Positions 1 through 8,571 of a stretch of 64,000 nucleotides of DNA are shown piece by piece (positions within the stretch are counted from its first letter, which is position 1; the number at the start of each line of letters is the position of its first letter). The notes under the pieces were generated by a model that saw nothing but the letters and a program-made list of their open reading frames with translations, searched no databases and was not told where the DNA came from. The position numbers and the translations under genes are program-made. Source of the stretch: Flavobacterium bizetiae (GTDB lineage Bacteria; Bacteroidota; Bacteroidia; Flavobacteriales; Flavobacteriaceae); NCBI RefSeq assembly GCF_902804475.1, contig NZ_CADCSU010000040.1, forward strand, positions 38,328-102,327, given 5' to 3'.

Positions 1-599
1 ACGGCCCAGCTTCCTGAGTTAAAAAGTAATTTGTTCTCCATAGAAACATATACTTTTCCGTTTTTTTGTTCTACTGTAAGACCTTTACCTTCGAAACCGT
101 TTAGGGCTTTAGATAAAGTTTCTTTTAGTTTTTTCATTGCCTCTTCTTTGGCTGCAATCATGGCTTCAAGTTCGTTTAATCGGCTTGCTGTTTTATCCAG
201 GCTTGCTTGCTCTTCGGCTAGTTTTTTTGATTTTGCTTCTAGTTGTGCTAACAATTCACGGTTTTTAGCCATGTTTTTCTCTAATGCATCGTTGCTGTTT
301 TTCTCTAATGCATTGTATGAATCCTGCAAAACTTTGAATTTATTTTGTGCAGCTGCAAGATCTGCTTTTTGTTTGGCAAGATCGTCTTTTGTAGCACTAA
401 GATCTTTTGTTAATTTATCGCGTTCTAATTCCAGTTCATTTTTTGCTTTTTGTAAATCGGCGTTTTGATCTGCGATTGAACGGTTTTCTTTTTTAAGATC
501 TGAATATTTTGTTTCAAGATCGTTGTAAATTTTCTTGGATACGCATGAAGTCATAGACATTGCTACAACTAGTAATCCGATGGAGGCCTTTTTAATCAT
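1..599 (-). CDS. OmpA-family lipoprotein with long coiled coil (partial, C-terminus outside window)
   Basis: The minus strand has one open frame from an ATG at 597-599 to the window edge, about 199 codons. It starts with a lipoprotein signal (MIKKASIGLL...) and a lipobox ending at Cys19 (MTSC). A charged coiled coil rich in Lys, Glu, Asp, Ala and Leu follows at roughly residues 25-165. The last visible residues (GLTVEQKNGKVYVSMENKLL, then FNSGSW) match the opening of an OmpA/MotB-like peptidoglycan-binding domain, so the missing part should be that domain. In this family the lipid anchors the protein in the outer membrane and the OmpA domain grips peptidoglycan. The architecture is clear from sequence; the exact role is inferred. 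The plus-strand open frame over the same bases is only a shadow. Confidence 0.85.
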   Translation of the reverse strand, partial: MIKKASIGLLVVAMSMTSCVSKKIYNDLETKYSDLKKENRSIADQNADLQKAKNELELERDKLTKDLSATKDDLAKQKADLAAAQNKFKVLQDSYNALEKNSNDALEKNMAKNRELLAQLEAKSKKLAEEQASLDKTASRLNELEAMIAAKEEAMKKLKETLSKALNGFEGKGLTVEQKNGKVYVSMENKLLFNSGSWA

Positions 600-660
600 A
601 TTACTTTTTGGTTTTTATTTTTGGGGCGCATTAATAATTCAGAATTTCTTGTTTAACGGT

Positions 661-743
661 GAGCCCTAGCCCTGATGGGAGCGGCATCCTTTTGTGGCGG
701 GGTTCGCCACAAAAGATATAGTGGACAGCAGGAAATAGCTCCT
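661..743. ncRNA. Flavo-1-like structured RNA repeat, copy 1
   Basis: This element begins GAGCCCTAGCCCTGATGGGA and ends GGAAATAGCTCC. Its ends pair (GAGC with GCTC, CCCTG with CAGG). An internal hairpin, TTTTGTGGCG with CGCCACAAAA, sits in the middle. A second copy with the same layout but a different hairpin lies at 29852-29931, so the arms are conserved while the hairpin covaries or is replaced. The pattern fits my memory of the Flavo-1 RNA motif described from flavobacterial comparative genomics. The family assignment is from memory and the transcribed strand is not certain. Confidence 0.5.
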
Positions 744-854
744 TAAAATTAAATTTTCAATCCCGAAGCCTCAGGATAAAATCCAAATTCCAAAATAGCT
801 AGATAATACTTGTACTAAAACCCGCTATTCTCTCAACAAGAACAATACCAAAGT

Positions 855-1616
855 TTACTCGATTTCGACTAAAACCGGGCAATGATCTGAATGTACGGCA
901 TCCGGAAGTATTACGGCGCGTTTTAATCGATGCTGCAAAGAGTCGCTTACCAAATTGTAATCGATACGCCAGCCTTTGTTGTTTCCTCTGGCTCCGGCGC
1001 GGTAACTCCACCATGAATAATGATGCGGATCTTTATTGAAATGACGGAAACTGTCGACAAAACCAGATTTCATAAATGCGTCAAGCCAGGCGCGTTCTGC
1101 GGGTAAGAATCCTGAAACCGTTTTGTTACGAACAGGATCGTGAATATCTATGGCTTCGTGGCAAATATTATAATCGCCACAAATGATTAAATTAGGTATT
1201 GTTAGCTTTAGCTCGTTAACATAGGTTTGAAAGTCATCCATAAACATAAATTTATGGTCTAAACGTTCGATATTGGTTCCTGACGGAAGGTATAAACTCA
1301 TTACTGAACAATCGTCGAAATCGGCACGAAGGTTACGTCCTTCGAAATCCATATGTTGAATTCCGGTTCCGTACACCACATTATTGGGTTTTATTTTAGA
1401 TAAAATCGCCACTCCGCTATACCCTTTTTTGGTAGCGGGATAATAATATTGATATGGGTAACCTGCAGCAGTAATATCATTTACAGGAATTTGCTCTTCG
1501 GTGGCTTTTATTTCCTGAAGACAAATAACATCCGGATTAGCGTGTTGCAACCATTCGATGAAGCCTTTAGTTATTGCGGCACGTATTCCGTTTACATTAT
1601 AAGAAATAATTTTCAT
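855..1616 (-). CDS. xth: exodeoxyribonuclease III (AP endonuclease)
   Basis: This is a 253-residue exonuclease III of the EEP (endonuclease/exonuclease/phosphatase) fold, full length for the family. It cleaves DNA at abasic sites and trims 3' ends in base-excision repair. Visible catalytic motifs are SYNVNG (Asn7), LQEIK (Glu35), SLYLPSG (Tyr109), CGDYNIC (Asp148, Asn150), WRIDY (Asp219) and SDHCP (Asp244, His245). All are intact. The ATG at 1614-1616 is preceded by a -7 promoter element on the minus strand at 1637-1644. It is divergent from olsF and stands alone. The product assignment is secure. Confidence 0.96.
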   Translation of the reverse strand: MKIISYNVNGIRAAITKGFIEWLQHANPDVICLQEIKATEEQIPVNDITAAGYPYQYYYPATKKGYSGVAILSKIKPNNVVYGTGIQHMDFEGRNLRADFDDCSVMSLYLPSGTNIERLDHKFMFMDDFQTYVNELKLTIPNLIICGDYNICHEAIDIHDPVRNKTVSGFLPAERAWLDAFMKSGFVDSFRHFNKDPHHYSWWSYRAGARGNNKGWRIDYNLVSDSLQHRLKRAVILPDAVHSDHCPVLVEIE

Positions 1617-1636
1617 TAGTGTTTTTTTTTGGATTT

Positions 1637-1644
1637 CAAATGTA
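1637..1644 (-). promoter_or_regulatory. Bacteroidetes -7 promoter element for xth
   Basis: Read on the minus strand the bases are TACATTTG, matching the flavobacterial -7 consensus TAnnTTTG. It lies about 20 nt before the xth start codon. No convincing -33 TTG was seen at the usual distance. Confidence 0.45.
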
Positions 1645-1696
1645 ATAAAAAAGTGGAAAGTTTATGTTGGAAACAACGAAAAGTAGACTTTTTTGT

Positions 1697-1704
1697 TATC
1701 TTTG
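1697..1704 (+). promoter_or_regulatory. Bacteroidetes -7 promoter element for olsF
   Basis: TATCTTTG matches TAnnTTTG and lies 30 nt upstream of the olsF start codon. It drives the gene divergent from xth. Confidence 0.5.
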
Positions 1705-1734
1705 TTCGCTGCTCTAATAAATTAAAAATAGTAC

Positions 1735-3537
1735 ATGGGTTTAGTTACCGCGAAAGAAGTTGCAAAGGCAATAAATGTTGAGAAGTACGGAGTTCTTGGT
1801 ACTTTTTCAGGCTGGATTCTCATGAAGGTCCTTAAAATTTCTACCCTTAATAAAATTTACGATCATAATAAACATTTAGAAGACGTTGCGTTTTTGAACG
1901 GAGTATTGGATGAATTGCAAATTAAATTCGAAATTCCGGAAGAAGATTTAAAACGTTTGCCTAAAGATGGCGCTTATATTACCATTTCAAATCATCCGCT
2001 TGGAGGAATTGATGGTATTTTGCTATTGAAATTAATGCTCGAAAGAGAACCAAATTTCAAGATCATCGCTAACTTTTTATTACACCGCATTGTTCCGCTA
2101 AAAAAATACATCATGCCGGTGAATCCTTTTGAGAATCATAAGGATGCCAAATCGAGCGTAGTTGGAATTAAAGAGACTTTGCGTCATTTAAGTGACGGAA
2201 AACCGTTAGGAATTTTCCCTGCCGGGGAAGTTTCGACTTACAGAGACGGAAAATTAGTAGTAGACAAACCATGGGAAGAAGGCGCTCTAAAATTGATTAG
2301 AAAGGCTAAAGTTCCGGTTGTACCTATTTATTTTCATGCTAAAAACAGTAGATTGTTTTATTGGTTGTCTAAAATTGATGACACTTTAAGAACTGCAAAA
2401 TTACCATCGGAATTGCTTACGCAAAAAGACCGTGTAATTAAGGTACGTATTGGTAAACCAATTTCTGTAAACGAGCAAAACGAAATTGAATCGTTTGAAG
2501 AATACTCTGAATTTTTAAGAAAGAAGACGTATATGCTGGCCAATCCTTTCGAAAAGGACCATAAATTATTGGACACAGCAAGTTTAAAAATACCAAAAGC
2601 GCCTAAAAAAATCGTAACGCCGGCAAGTGAATCAAAAATGATTGACGAAGTTAATGCGTTAAGAAACAGCGATTGCCGTTTATTACAAAGTAAAAATTAC
2701 GAAGTATTTTTTGCAAGAGCGAAATCTATACCGAATATCCTGCACGAAATTGGCCGTTTGCGCGAAATCACTTTTCGTGAAGTGGGTGAAGGAACCAATG
2801 AATCTATCGACTTAGACCAGTTCGACCAGTATTATCACCATATGTTTTTATGGGATGAGGATACTAAGAAAATTGCTGGTGCTTATCGTATGGGATTGGG
2901 TTCTGAAATTTACCCTAAATACGGAATTGAAGGTTTCTATTTGAATGATTTATTTAGATTCGAACCTGAATTGCATGATATGATGCACAAATCGATCGAA
3001 ATGGGTCGTGCGTTTATTATCAAAGAATATCAGCAAAAACCAATGCCTTTGTTCTTGTTGTGGAAAGGTATTATTCATACTACTTTACGTTATCCTGAGC
3101 ATAAGTATTTGTTGGGTGGAGTAAGTATTAGTAATCAATTCTCTGATTTCTCTAAATCATTGATGATTGAGTTCATGAAGTCGAATTATTACGATCCGTA
3201 TATCGCGCAATACATTCACCCAAAGAAAGCATATAAAGTAAAACTGAAAGATGCTGATAAAGATTTTATCTTTGATGAGGCGGAATCTGATTTAAACAAA
3301 TTCGATAAAATTATTGACGAATTAGAACCAGGAAATTTACGTTTGCCTGTTTTAATTAAAAAATACATCAAGCAAAATGCACGTGTTGTCGCTTTTAACG
3401 TCGATCCTTTGTTTAACAATGCCGTAGATGGTTTAATGTACATTAGAATCGCAGATATTCCTGAAAGCACTATGAAACCTGTTATCGAAGAGTTTCAAAT
3501 AGAATTGGAACGTAAATTATCTGAGAAGGAAGATTAG
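1735..3537 (+). CDS. olsF: bifunctional OlsF-type aminolipid synthase (acyltransferase + GNAT)
   Basis: This 600-residue protein joins two acyltransferases. The N-terminal part, about residues 50-270, is PlsC-like with ISNHPLGGIDG (His87, Asp93) and FPAGEVS (161-167). The C-terminal part, about 310-500, is an acyl-ACP-type GNAT domain with the LREITFREVGEGTN signature. In the OlsF family the GNAT half N-acylates an amino acid (ornithine or glycine) with a 3-hydroxy fatty acid, and the PlsC half adds the second acyl chain, making a phosphorus-free membrane lipid. OlsF has been shown to do this in Serratia and in Flavobacterium johnsoniae. Which amino acid is used here cannot be read from sequence. 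The gene is monocistronic, with its own promoter and a strong terminator. Confidence 0.88.
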   Translation: MGLVTAKEVAKAINVEKYGVLGTFSGWILMKVLKISTLNKIYDHNKHLEDVAFLNGVLDELQIKFEIPEEDLKRLPKDGAYITISNHPLGGIDGILLLKLMLEREPNFKIIANFLLHRIVPLKKYIMPVNPFENHKDAKSSVVGIKETLRHLSDGKPLGIFPAGEVSTYRDGKLVVDKPWEEGALKLIRKAKVPVVPIYFHAKNSRLFYWLSKIDDTLRTAKLPSELLTQKDRVIKVRIGKPISVNEQNEIESFEEYSEFLRKKTYMLANPFEKDHKLLDTASLKIPKAPKKIVTPASESKMIDEVNALRNSDCRLLQSKNYEVFFARAKSIPNILHEIGRLREITFREVGEGTNESIDLDQFDQYYHHMFLWDEDTKKIAGAYRMGLGSEIYPKYGIEGFYLNDLFRFEPELHDMMHKSIEMGRAFIIKEYQQKPMPLFLLWKGIIHTTLRYPEHKYLLGGVSISNQFSDFSKSLMIEFMKSNYYDPYIAQYIHPKKAYKVKLKDADKDFIFDEAESDLNKFDKIIDELEPGNLRLPVLIKKYIKQNARVVAFNVDPLFNNAVDGLMYIRIADIPESTMKPVIEEFQIELERKLSEKED

Positions 3538-3557
3538 ACATAAATCTTATATAAAAT

Positions 3558-3597
3558 AAAAAAACTCATAAGCCTGAAACTTATGAGTTTTTTTTTA
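3558..3597. terminator. bidirectional intrinsic terminator
   Basis: AAACTCATAAG, a short loop, CTTATGAGTTT, then a run of T. A-rich sequence on the other side makes it usable in both directions between the convergent olsF and DUF2752 genes. Confidence 0.85.
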
Positions 3598-3601
3598 TGT
3601 T

Positions 3602-4066
3602 TTAAAACCAAATCGATTGGTGTAATATATCATCAAAAGAATTATTTCTAACAAATAGAACTAATCGTATCAAATGATAAAAGGCGAGGAAATAAGCCAT
3701 ATTATAGGCCAATTTTCTATTGTATAAAAGTCCTGTAAAATATTCTTTTTTGGTTATAATTTCTGTGGTCAATATAATAATGGTCAACCAGCAAAATAAA
3801 ATAACAAACGGTCCTAAAATATGATAACTAACACTTTTATAAATATCTCCCTGATAGAAATACACCAGTGATTTTGTTATACCACAACCAGGACAAGGAA
3901 ATCCTGTAACCATTTTGAAAGGACAAAACGACTGATCTGTCTCTAAATGGTCGTTGTGATTGTTAAGCATCAAGAAAAACGGAATTATCAGTGTAATTGC
4001 TGCACCGATAATTCCGTAAACTTTACGCTTTACTCTGCTATTATTTGTATAATCTGTTGATATCAC
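3602..4066 (-). CDS. DUF2752 membrane protein
   Basis: This membrane protein of about 154 residues carries the DUF2752 signature: CPFKMVTGFPCPGCGITKS between a first transmembrane helix (ITLIIPFFLML) and two later ones (ILGPFVILFCWLTIIILTT; AYFLAFYHLIRLVLFV). The paired cysteines in PCPGCG are the hallmark; the function of the family is unknown. There is no ATG at the N-terminus. The frame opens at a TTG (4075) or a GTG (4066), both inside the 3' end of the upstream gene, so translation is probably coupled to that gene. I chose the GTG; the TTG would add three residues. The operon partner is the DUF4234-like gene just upstream. Confidence 0.75.
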   Translation of the reverse strand: MISTDYTNNSRVKRKVYGIIGAAITLIIPFFLMLNNHNDHLETDQSFCPFKMVTGFPCPGCGITKSLVYFYQGDIYKSVSYHILGPFVILFCWLTIIILTTEIITKKEYFTGLLYNRKLAYNMAYFLAFYHLIRLVLFVRNNSFDDILHQSIWF

Positions 4067-4424
4067 CTTGTACAATCATTGCTGCTGCCATAGGAAAGAA
4101 AAGTCCTAACACAATTAATAAAGTAGATTGATCTTTTTGAAGTTCACCTGTTTTTTCGTAAACTTTTGGCAATGCTTCTTTTCCTGCTAAGTAGTAAAAA
4201 TAAATATTTACCGGCATACAACACCCTGCAAAAATTGCAATTGGCTGAGAAATAACTTCTTTTTTAGCTACAGCATTAAAAACCTCTGCAACTTTAATAT
4301 TCCAATAAATTAAATATAAACCACAAGTTAAAAAGCCGAAAACCAATACCATTATTGGATCTACTTTAAATACCGGAATTTGTTCATTAAAATCATTAAA
4401 CGTTTCTTTAAAATTATTTTCCAT
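4041..4424 (-). CDS. small membrane protein, DUF4234-like
   Basis: This is a 127-residue protein with an acidic N-terminus and about three membrane segments: VDPIMVLVFGFLTCGLYLIYW, the IAIFAGCCMPVNIYFYYLAG segment, and LLIVLGLFFPMAAAMIV. The FLTCGLYLIYW segment and the GDINRLY ending recall DUF4234 proteins, whose function is unknown. Its 3' end overlaps the DUF2752 gene by about 26-35 nt, so the two form a translationally coupled pair. The ATG at 4422-4424 is clear. Assignment to the family is from recognisable pattern only. Confidence 0.7.
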   Translation of the reverse strand: MENNFKETFNDFNEQIPVFKVDPIMVLVFGFLTCGLYLIYWNIKVAEVFNAVAKKEVISQPIAIFAGCCMPVNIYFYYLAGKEALPKVYEKTGELQKDQSTLLIVLGLFFPMAAAMIVQGDINRLYK

Positions 4425-4606
4425 TTTTATTATTAAAAATTAATTGGTTAATTCCTACTCTTCGGATTTTCGGCTACTCCTTATTTAGAAACAATATTAT
4501 TAAAAATTAATATTAAAAACTAATAATCGCCTGGAAATTGTACAGAAAAAACTCGTTATAAAACTCTAAAAATAATACAAGCCGCCTGGGTTCATTTTTA
4601 CTGCAC

Positions 4607-5554
4607 TTACTTAGAGTACACTGCCTTTATTTTATCGACAATTACCTGCGCCAAACGTTCGTGGCTCTCAAAAGTCCAACCCGCGATATGAGGCGTAAGC
4701 AAAACGTTTTTAGCTTCTAAAAGATACTGAAAAGCTTCGGGTGTGTTTTTATCCTGAAACAAGGTTTCAAAAGATAATTTCTCATACTCTAAAACATCCA
4801 GACCTGCTCCCAAAATCTTTTTTGACTTCATGGCTTCTACTAAATCTGCTGTAACAATATTTTTACCGCGCGAAGTATTTACAATCCAGAATGACTTTGC
4901 AAATGCATTTATAAAACTCGTGTTGACCATTTTGTCCGTTTCAGGAGTCCACGGAAGATGCAAACTCAAAACATCGGCTTTTTGCTGCAATTCCTGTAAT
5001 GAAACTTGTCTGGCATTTTCGTCGCCAATATTCTCTAAAATATCATGAAAGATCACGTCTACTTCAAAACCACGAAGTTTTTTCGCGAAAGCTTTCCCCA
5101 TATTTCCGTAACCAATAATCCCTACGGTTTTTCCGTCAAGTTCGTGACCGCGATTGCTTTCACGGTTCCAGTGTCCGGCTTTTATCTCGGCATCAGCCTG
5201 GTTTAGATTATTGAATAAAGATAAAATTACCCCCAATGAATGTTCTGCAACAGCGTTGCGATTACCTTCCGGAGCAGCAATTAAATGTATTCCCTTTGTT
5301 TCGGCATACTCACAATCGATACTTTCTAAACCCGCGCCAACTCTGGCAATAAACTGTAAATTGACCGCTTTATCTAAAAAAGTTTTATCGATTTTAAAAC
5401 GGCTTCGAATTACGATTCCGTTATAATCCTGAATTTTATTTTCGATTTCTTCCTTAGAAGATTTAAAATCGGCGTGGTTTTCAAAACCCGCTTCTTCTAG
5501 TTGTTGCCAAAGAATTGGGTTATTACTGTCGATATGCAGAATTTTTATGCTCAT
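4607..5554 (-). CDS. D-2-hydroxyacid dehydrogenase (phosphoglycerate dehydrogenase-like)
   Basis: This is a 315-residue NAD-dependent D-2-hydroxyacid dehydrogenase without the C-terminal ACT domain of long SerA proteins. The Rossmann motif GYGNMG spans 148-153. The catalytic triad is visible as Arg229 (NTSRG), Glu256 (GLDVLE) and His289 (TPHIAGW). The substrate-binding loop RVGAGLESID resembles SerA, so 3-phosphoglycerate oxidation in serine synthesis is plausible. A full serine pathway is not encoded nearby, so the substrate stays open. A minus-strand -7 element lies at 5576-5583. Confidence 0.85.
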   Translation of the reverse strand: MSIKILHIDSNNPILWQQLEEAGFENHADFKSSKEEIENKIQDYNGIVIRSRFKIDKTFLDKAVNLQFIARVGAGLESIDCEYAETKGIHLIAAPEGNRNAVAEHSLGVILSLFNNLNQADAEIKAGHWNRESNRGHELDGKTVGIIGYGNMGKAFAKKLRGFEVDVIFHDILENIGDENARQVSLQELQQKADVLSLHLPWTPETDKMVNTSFINAFAKSFWIVNTSRGKNIVTADLVEAMKSKKILGAGLDVLEYEKLSFETLFQDKNTPEAFQYLLEAKNVLLTPHIAGWTFESHERLAQVIVDKIKAVYSK

Positions 5555-5575
5555 TGTAGTTGTTTTTTATTGGAA

Positions 5576-5583
5576 CAAAAATA
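5576..5583 (-). promoter_or_regulatory. Bacteroidetes -7 promoter element for the dehydrogenase
   Basis: On the minus strand this reads TATTTTTG, an exact TAnnTTTG match, 21 nt before the ATG at 5554. Confidence 0.5.
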
Positions 5584-5663
5584 CGGCTAATTCTTTATAT
5601 TTTTCTTCCATTACTGATGGAACAAAAATGTAAATCACCAAATCATATTCAAATCTTTTTTTA

Positions 5664-7193
5664 TTAGTCTAAAAGATAAGTAAAGGAATAAAACGCATAT
5701 GGTGAATCGTATTTTATCACTCCAGTCGTTAGTTGACCATTTGATTCTGCCATTCTAAACTCAGTAAGAGCAGGATAACCCGGTGTTTGAAACTGACGAA
5801 TTAGACGTCCTTCTTTACTGATCACGAAAATTGCCACGCTTTGTTTTTCATCTCCATTAGATTTTTCCGTTAAGTACAACCAAAACACAAAATCTCCATT
5901 GACGCGCTTAAATCCTTCTGCACTATTGATGTACGGGACTTCGTAATTATCCGGGAATACAAATTGTATTTGCCATAAAGCTGAATTATTTGAATTCGTT
6001 TTTTCGAATATTATTTTATTCGAAAACATTCCTTTTTGCTTAAAGTTATACGTTTCCTTTTTTACTTCGTCTTTATAAAATGTAACGGTCGACCATGTTT
6101 CTTCTTTTGCAGGTTCAGCAACAGATTCCTGAGTTTCTGTTGCAGAAGTTTCTGTTTCGCTTTCCTCTTCATCACTTTCCTCAGGTGCCGATGGTCCGCG
6201 ATAAACAGATTCATAAGGTTCTTTATCTGACTTGTCTGTAGTAACTTTTAAATCTGAGTTTACTGTAAATCTTTTATTTGTTGCATAATAGTAACCATCG
6301 GCACTGGTATTTTCTGTTCCTTCGATATACAAACCACCATCACTATTCAATTTTATTTTATCGATTTTGGTATCTGCATACTGCTCAAAAACATTCACCT
6401 TTATAAGCTTAAGATTAGTGTCCAGTACTGCAACAAAAGGCATTTGCTCTATTTCAGACTTTCCAACCTGACCATAAACAAAGATTTTACCTTTTAGATA
6501 TTCAACATAAAAATTACCTGTTGGTATATATGAGATACCTTTTTCCTGAAAAGATTTTAGAAATAACGATTCCATTGATTTACTAACCGTTTCATAACCT
6601 GAGTAAGTATTATTAAATTTTAGTTTATCGATATGATATTCTTTCAGGTTATAGCGCATTCTTCCTTCGCCACTTTGTTCTTCAACGGACTGAGTTAAAG
6701 TTCGATCTTCTTTTTTGATAAATAATGTAAACCCGCCCCCATGATCTGTTTCAACCTGCGTGGTAAAAAGATCATATTTTGTTCTAGGTTTTAATGCCAG
6801 TTTTTGCTTTTTTACTTCTTTCCCTTCTTTATCAAGTATTAAAACATAAGCAGCAGTATTGTTACGATTTTCATCGCTTTCTTCGATAACGAAAAGCATA
6901 TTTCCGTTGGATAACGCATGAACACCTTCAAGATATCCGGTTTTCATATCCCATTTATATTGCCATAATTCGGGCGAATTGTATTTTTTCGAAAAATGAA
7001 TAACTGATTTAACTTTCAGTTTTTCATTGCCGGCGATCGGTTCATCCTTTTGATAGTTTTTGTCAATACTTACAGGAATGGGCCTTTTTTCAGAGATTTC
7101 TCCATCATTTTGAGTGTTTTCTTTTTTACAGGAAATTTGAATTAGAATGAAAAAAAGTATTAAAGCGCGGGAAAGACCTATTTTATAGTTCAT
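5664..7193 (-). CDS. hypothetical lipoprotein
   Basis: This lipoprotein of about 509 residues starts at the ATG 7191-7193, giving the signal MNYKIGLSRALILFFILIQISC with Cys as lipidation site. An upstream ATG would only add 33 residues unlike a signal peptide. The mature part is hydrophilic, rich in beta-type sequence with repeated phrases such as NGNMLFVIEE, GGGFTLFIKKEDRT, and GDFVFWLYLTEKSNG. This suggests a propeller-like or repeat beta fold. A low-complexity Glu/Ser/Thr stretch (ESDEEESETETSATETQES) splits it in two. I do not recognise a family. It is probably surface or periplasm facing. Confidence 0.75.
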   Translation of the reverse strand: MNYKIGLSRALILFFILIQISCKKENTQNDGEISEKRPIPVSIDKNYQKDEPIAGNEKLKVKSVIHFSKKYNSPELWQYKWDMKTGYLEGVHALSNGNMLFVIEESDENRNNTAAYVLILDKEGKEVKKQKLALKPRTKYDLFTTQVETDHGGGFTLFIKKEDRTLTQSVEEQSGEGRMRYNLKEYHIDKLKFNNTYSGYETVSKSMESLFLKSFQEKGISYIPTGNFYVEYLKGKIFVYGQVGKSEIEQMPFVAVLDTNLKLIKVNVFEQYADTKIDKIKLNSDGGLYIEGTENTSADGYYYATNKRFTVNSDLKVTTDKSDKEPYESVYRGPSAPEESDEEESETETSATETQESVAEPAKEETWSTVTFYKDEVKKETYNFKQKGMFSNKIIFEKTNSNNSALWQIQFVFPDNYEVPYINSAEGFKRVNGDFVFWLYLTEKSNGDEKQSVAIFVISKEGRLIRQFQTPGYPALTEFRMAESNGQLTTGVIKYDSPYAFYSFTYLLD

Positions 7194-7359
7194 TAAGGTG
7201 GTTTTGGTTATTAAGAAGCACGAAAATACTATTATTTTTTTTAAGTTTTTTCTTAAATCAACAACGATTATAAAGCTTGTAAAAAGCATCAAAATTTATT
7301 GTAAGATGTTGTAAAGTCAAATAGAAACGCGCTGAATTTTTTATTGGTGAGATTTTTTT

Positions 7360-7367
7360 TAACTTTG
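7360..7367 (+). promoter_or_regulatory. Bacteroidetes -7 promoter element for nhaA
   Basis: TAACTTTG matches TAnnTTTG, 55 nt before the nhaA start. A TTG lies only 13 nt upstream, closer than usual. Confidence 0.4.
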
Positions 7368-7422
7368 AATAAATACAAATAGAGAAAATTTCTCTTTTTT
7401 AAATCTTCAGACCCCCTCCACA

Positions 7423-8571
7423 ATGAAACTAACCAAGACTTTTAAAGCCTTTTTTGAAAACGAAAAATCAGGAGGATTACTCTTACTATTTGTTACGATT
7501 ATATCGCTATACCTTGCAAATTCTTCTTTTCAAGTACCTTATATTACCTTTTGGGAAAAAGATTTAGGCGGACATTCGATCACGCACTGGATCAATGACG
7601 GACTAATGACGATTTTCTTTTTATTGATTGGTCTGGAATTAGAGCGCGAAATATACCATGGCGAATTATCAAGCATAAAAAATGCTTCGTTGCCAATTAT
7701 GGCTGCATTTGGCGGAATGCTGGTTCCTGCCGCTATTTTTCTGGCTTTAAATTTTGGAACTGCAACTCAAAACGGAGCAGGAATTCCTATGGCGACTGAT
7801 ATCGCATTTGCTATTGGGATATTATCTCTTTTAGGGAAAAGAGTTCCGGCATCTTTAAAAGTATTTTTAACAGCTTTAGCTGTGATTGATGACTTGGGCG
7901 CTATTATCGTTATTGCGATTTTTTATACTACAACAATTGCTTTTGTAAACCTTGCCATTGCTTTAGGAATATGGGGTTTATTGTTTATTTTGAATCGAAT
8001 GAAAGTTCAAAATCTGATTCCTTATTTAATTGGAGGAGTTGTCATGTGGTATTTTATGCTTAATTCAGGGGTTCATGCTACCATTACGGGTGTTATTCTG
8101 GCATTTGTAATTCCGTTTGGAGATGGCGGAGAAAAATCATCTTCATATAAACTACAGCACTTTTTACACAAACCTGTTGCTTTTGTAATTTTACCGTTAT
8201 TTGCTATTGCAAATACCTGCATTGCGATCGAGTCTGATTGGCATCAAGGGCTAAATCATCCTAATACATACGGTATTATTTTAGGATTAGTAATAGGAAA
8301 ACCATTGGGGATTTTACTTTTTTCTTCGATTGGAGTTACTGCCGGATTGTGTGCTTTGCCTAAAAGTTTAAAATGGGCACATATTCTAGGCGCAGGAATG
8401 TTAGGCGGAATAGGTTTTACAATGTCTATTTTCATCACACTCTTGGCTTTTAAAGATCCTGAGGTTATTGTATTTTCTAAAATTGCCATTTTGATTGCAT
8501 CGGTACTTTCCGGAATCTTTGGTTTTGTTTATTTAAAATTTATTCTGACACAAAACAAAAGCTCAAAATGA
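7423..8571 (+). CDS. nhaA: Na+/H+ antiporter NhaA
   Basis: This is a 382-residue inner-membrane antiporter of normal NhaA length with about 12 hydrophobic helices. The ion-exchange core is intact: ATDIAFAIG (Thr125, Asp126) and AVIDDLGA (Asp156, Asp157) correspond to Thr132, Asp133, Asp163 and Asp164 of the E. coli protein. It exports Na+ or Li+ in exchange for protons and supports pH and salt homeostasis. The stop overlaps the start of the downstream lipoprotein gene (ATGA), so the two are co-translated. It opens a plus-strand unit behind a -7 element at 7360-7367. Confidence 0.96.
   Translation: MKLTKTFKAFFENEKSGGLLLLFVTIISLYLANSSFQVPYITFWEKDLGGHSITHWINDGLMTIFFLLIGLELEREIYHGELSSIKNASLPIMAAFGGMLVPAAIFLALNFGTATQNGAGIPMATDIAFAIGILSLLGKRVPASLKVFLTALAVIDDLGAIIVIAIFYTTTIAFVNLAIALGIWGLLFILNRMKVQNLIPYLIGGVVMWYFMLNSGVHATITGVILAFVIPFGDGGEKSSSYKLQHFLHKPVAFVILPLFAIANTCIAIESDWHQGLNHPNTYGIILGLVIGKPLGILLFSSIGVTAGLCALPKSLKWAHILGAGMLGGIGFTMSIFITLLAFKDPEVIVFSKIAILIASVLSGIFGFVYLKFILTQNKSSK

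Noticed and set aside
31..468. Plus-strand open frame of 145 residues at the left edge
   Set aside because: It is Ser/Phe-rich and antisense to the coiled coil of the OmpA-type lipoprotein, whose signal peptide and domain order are clear.
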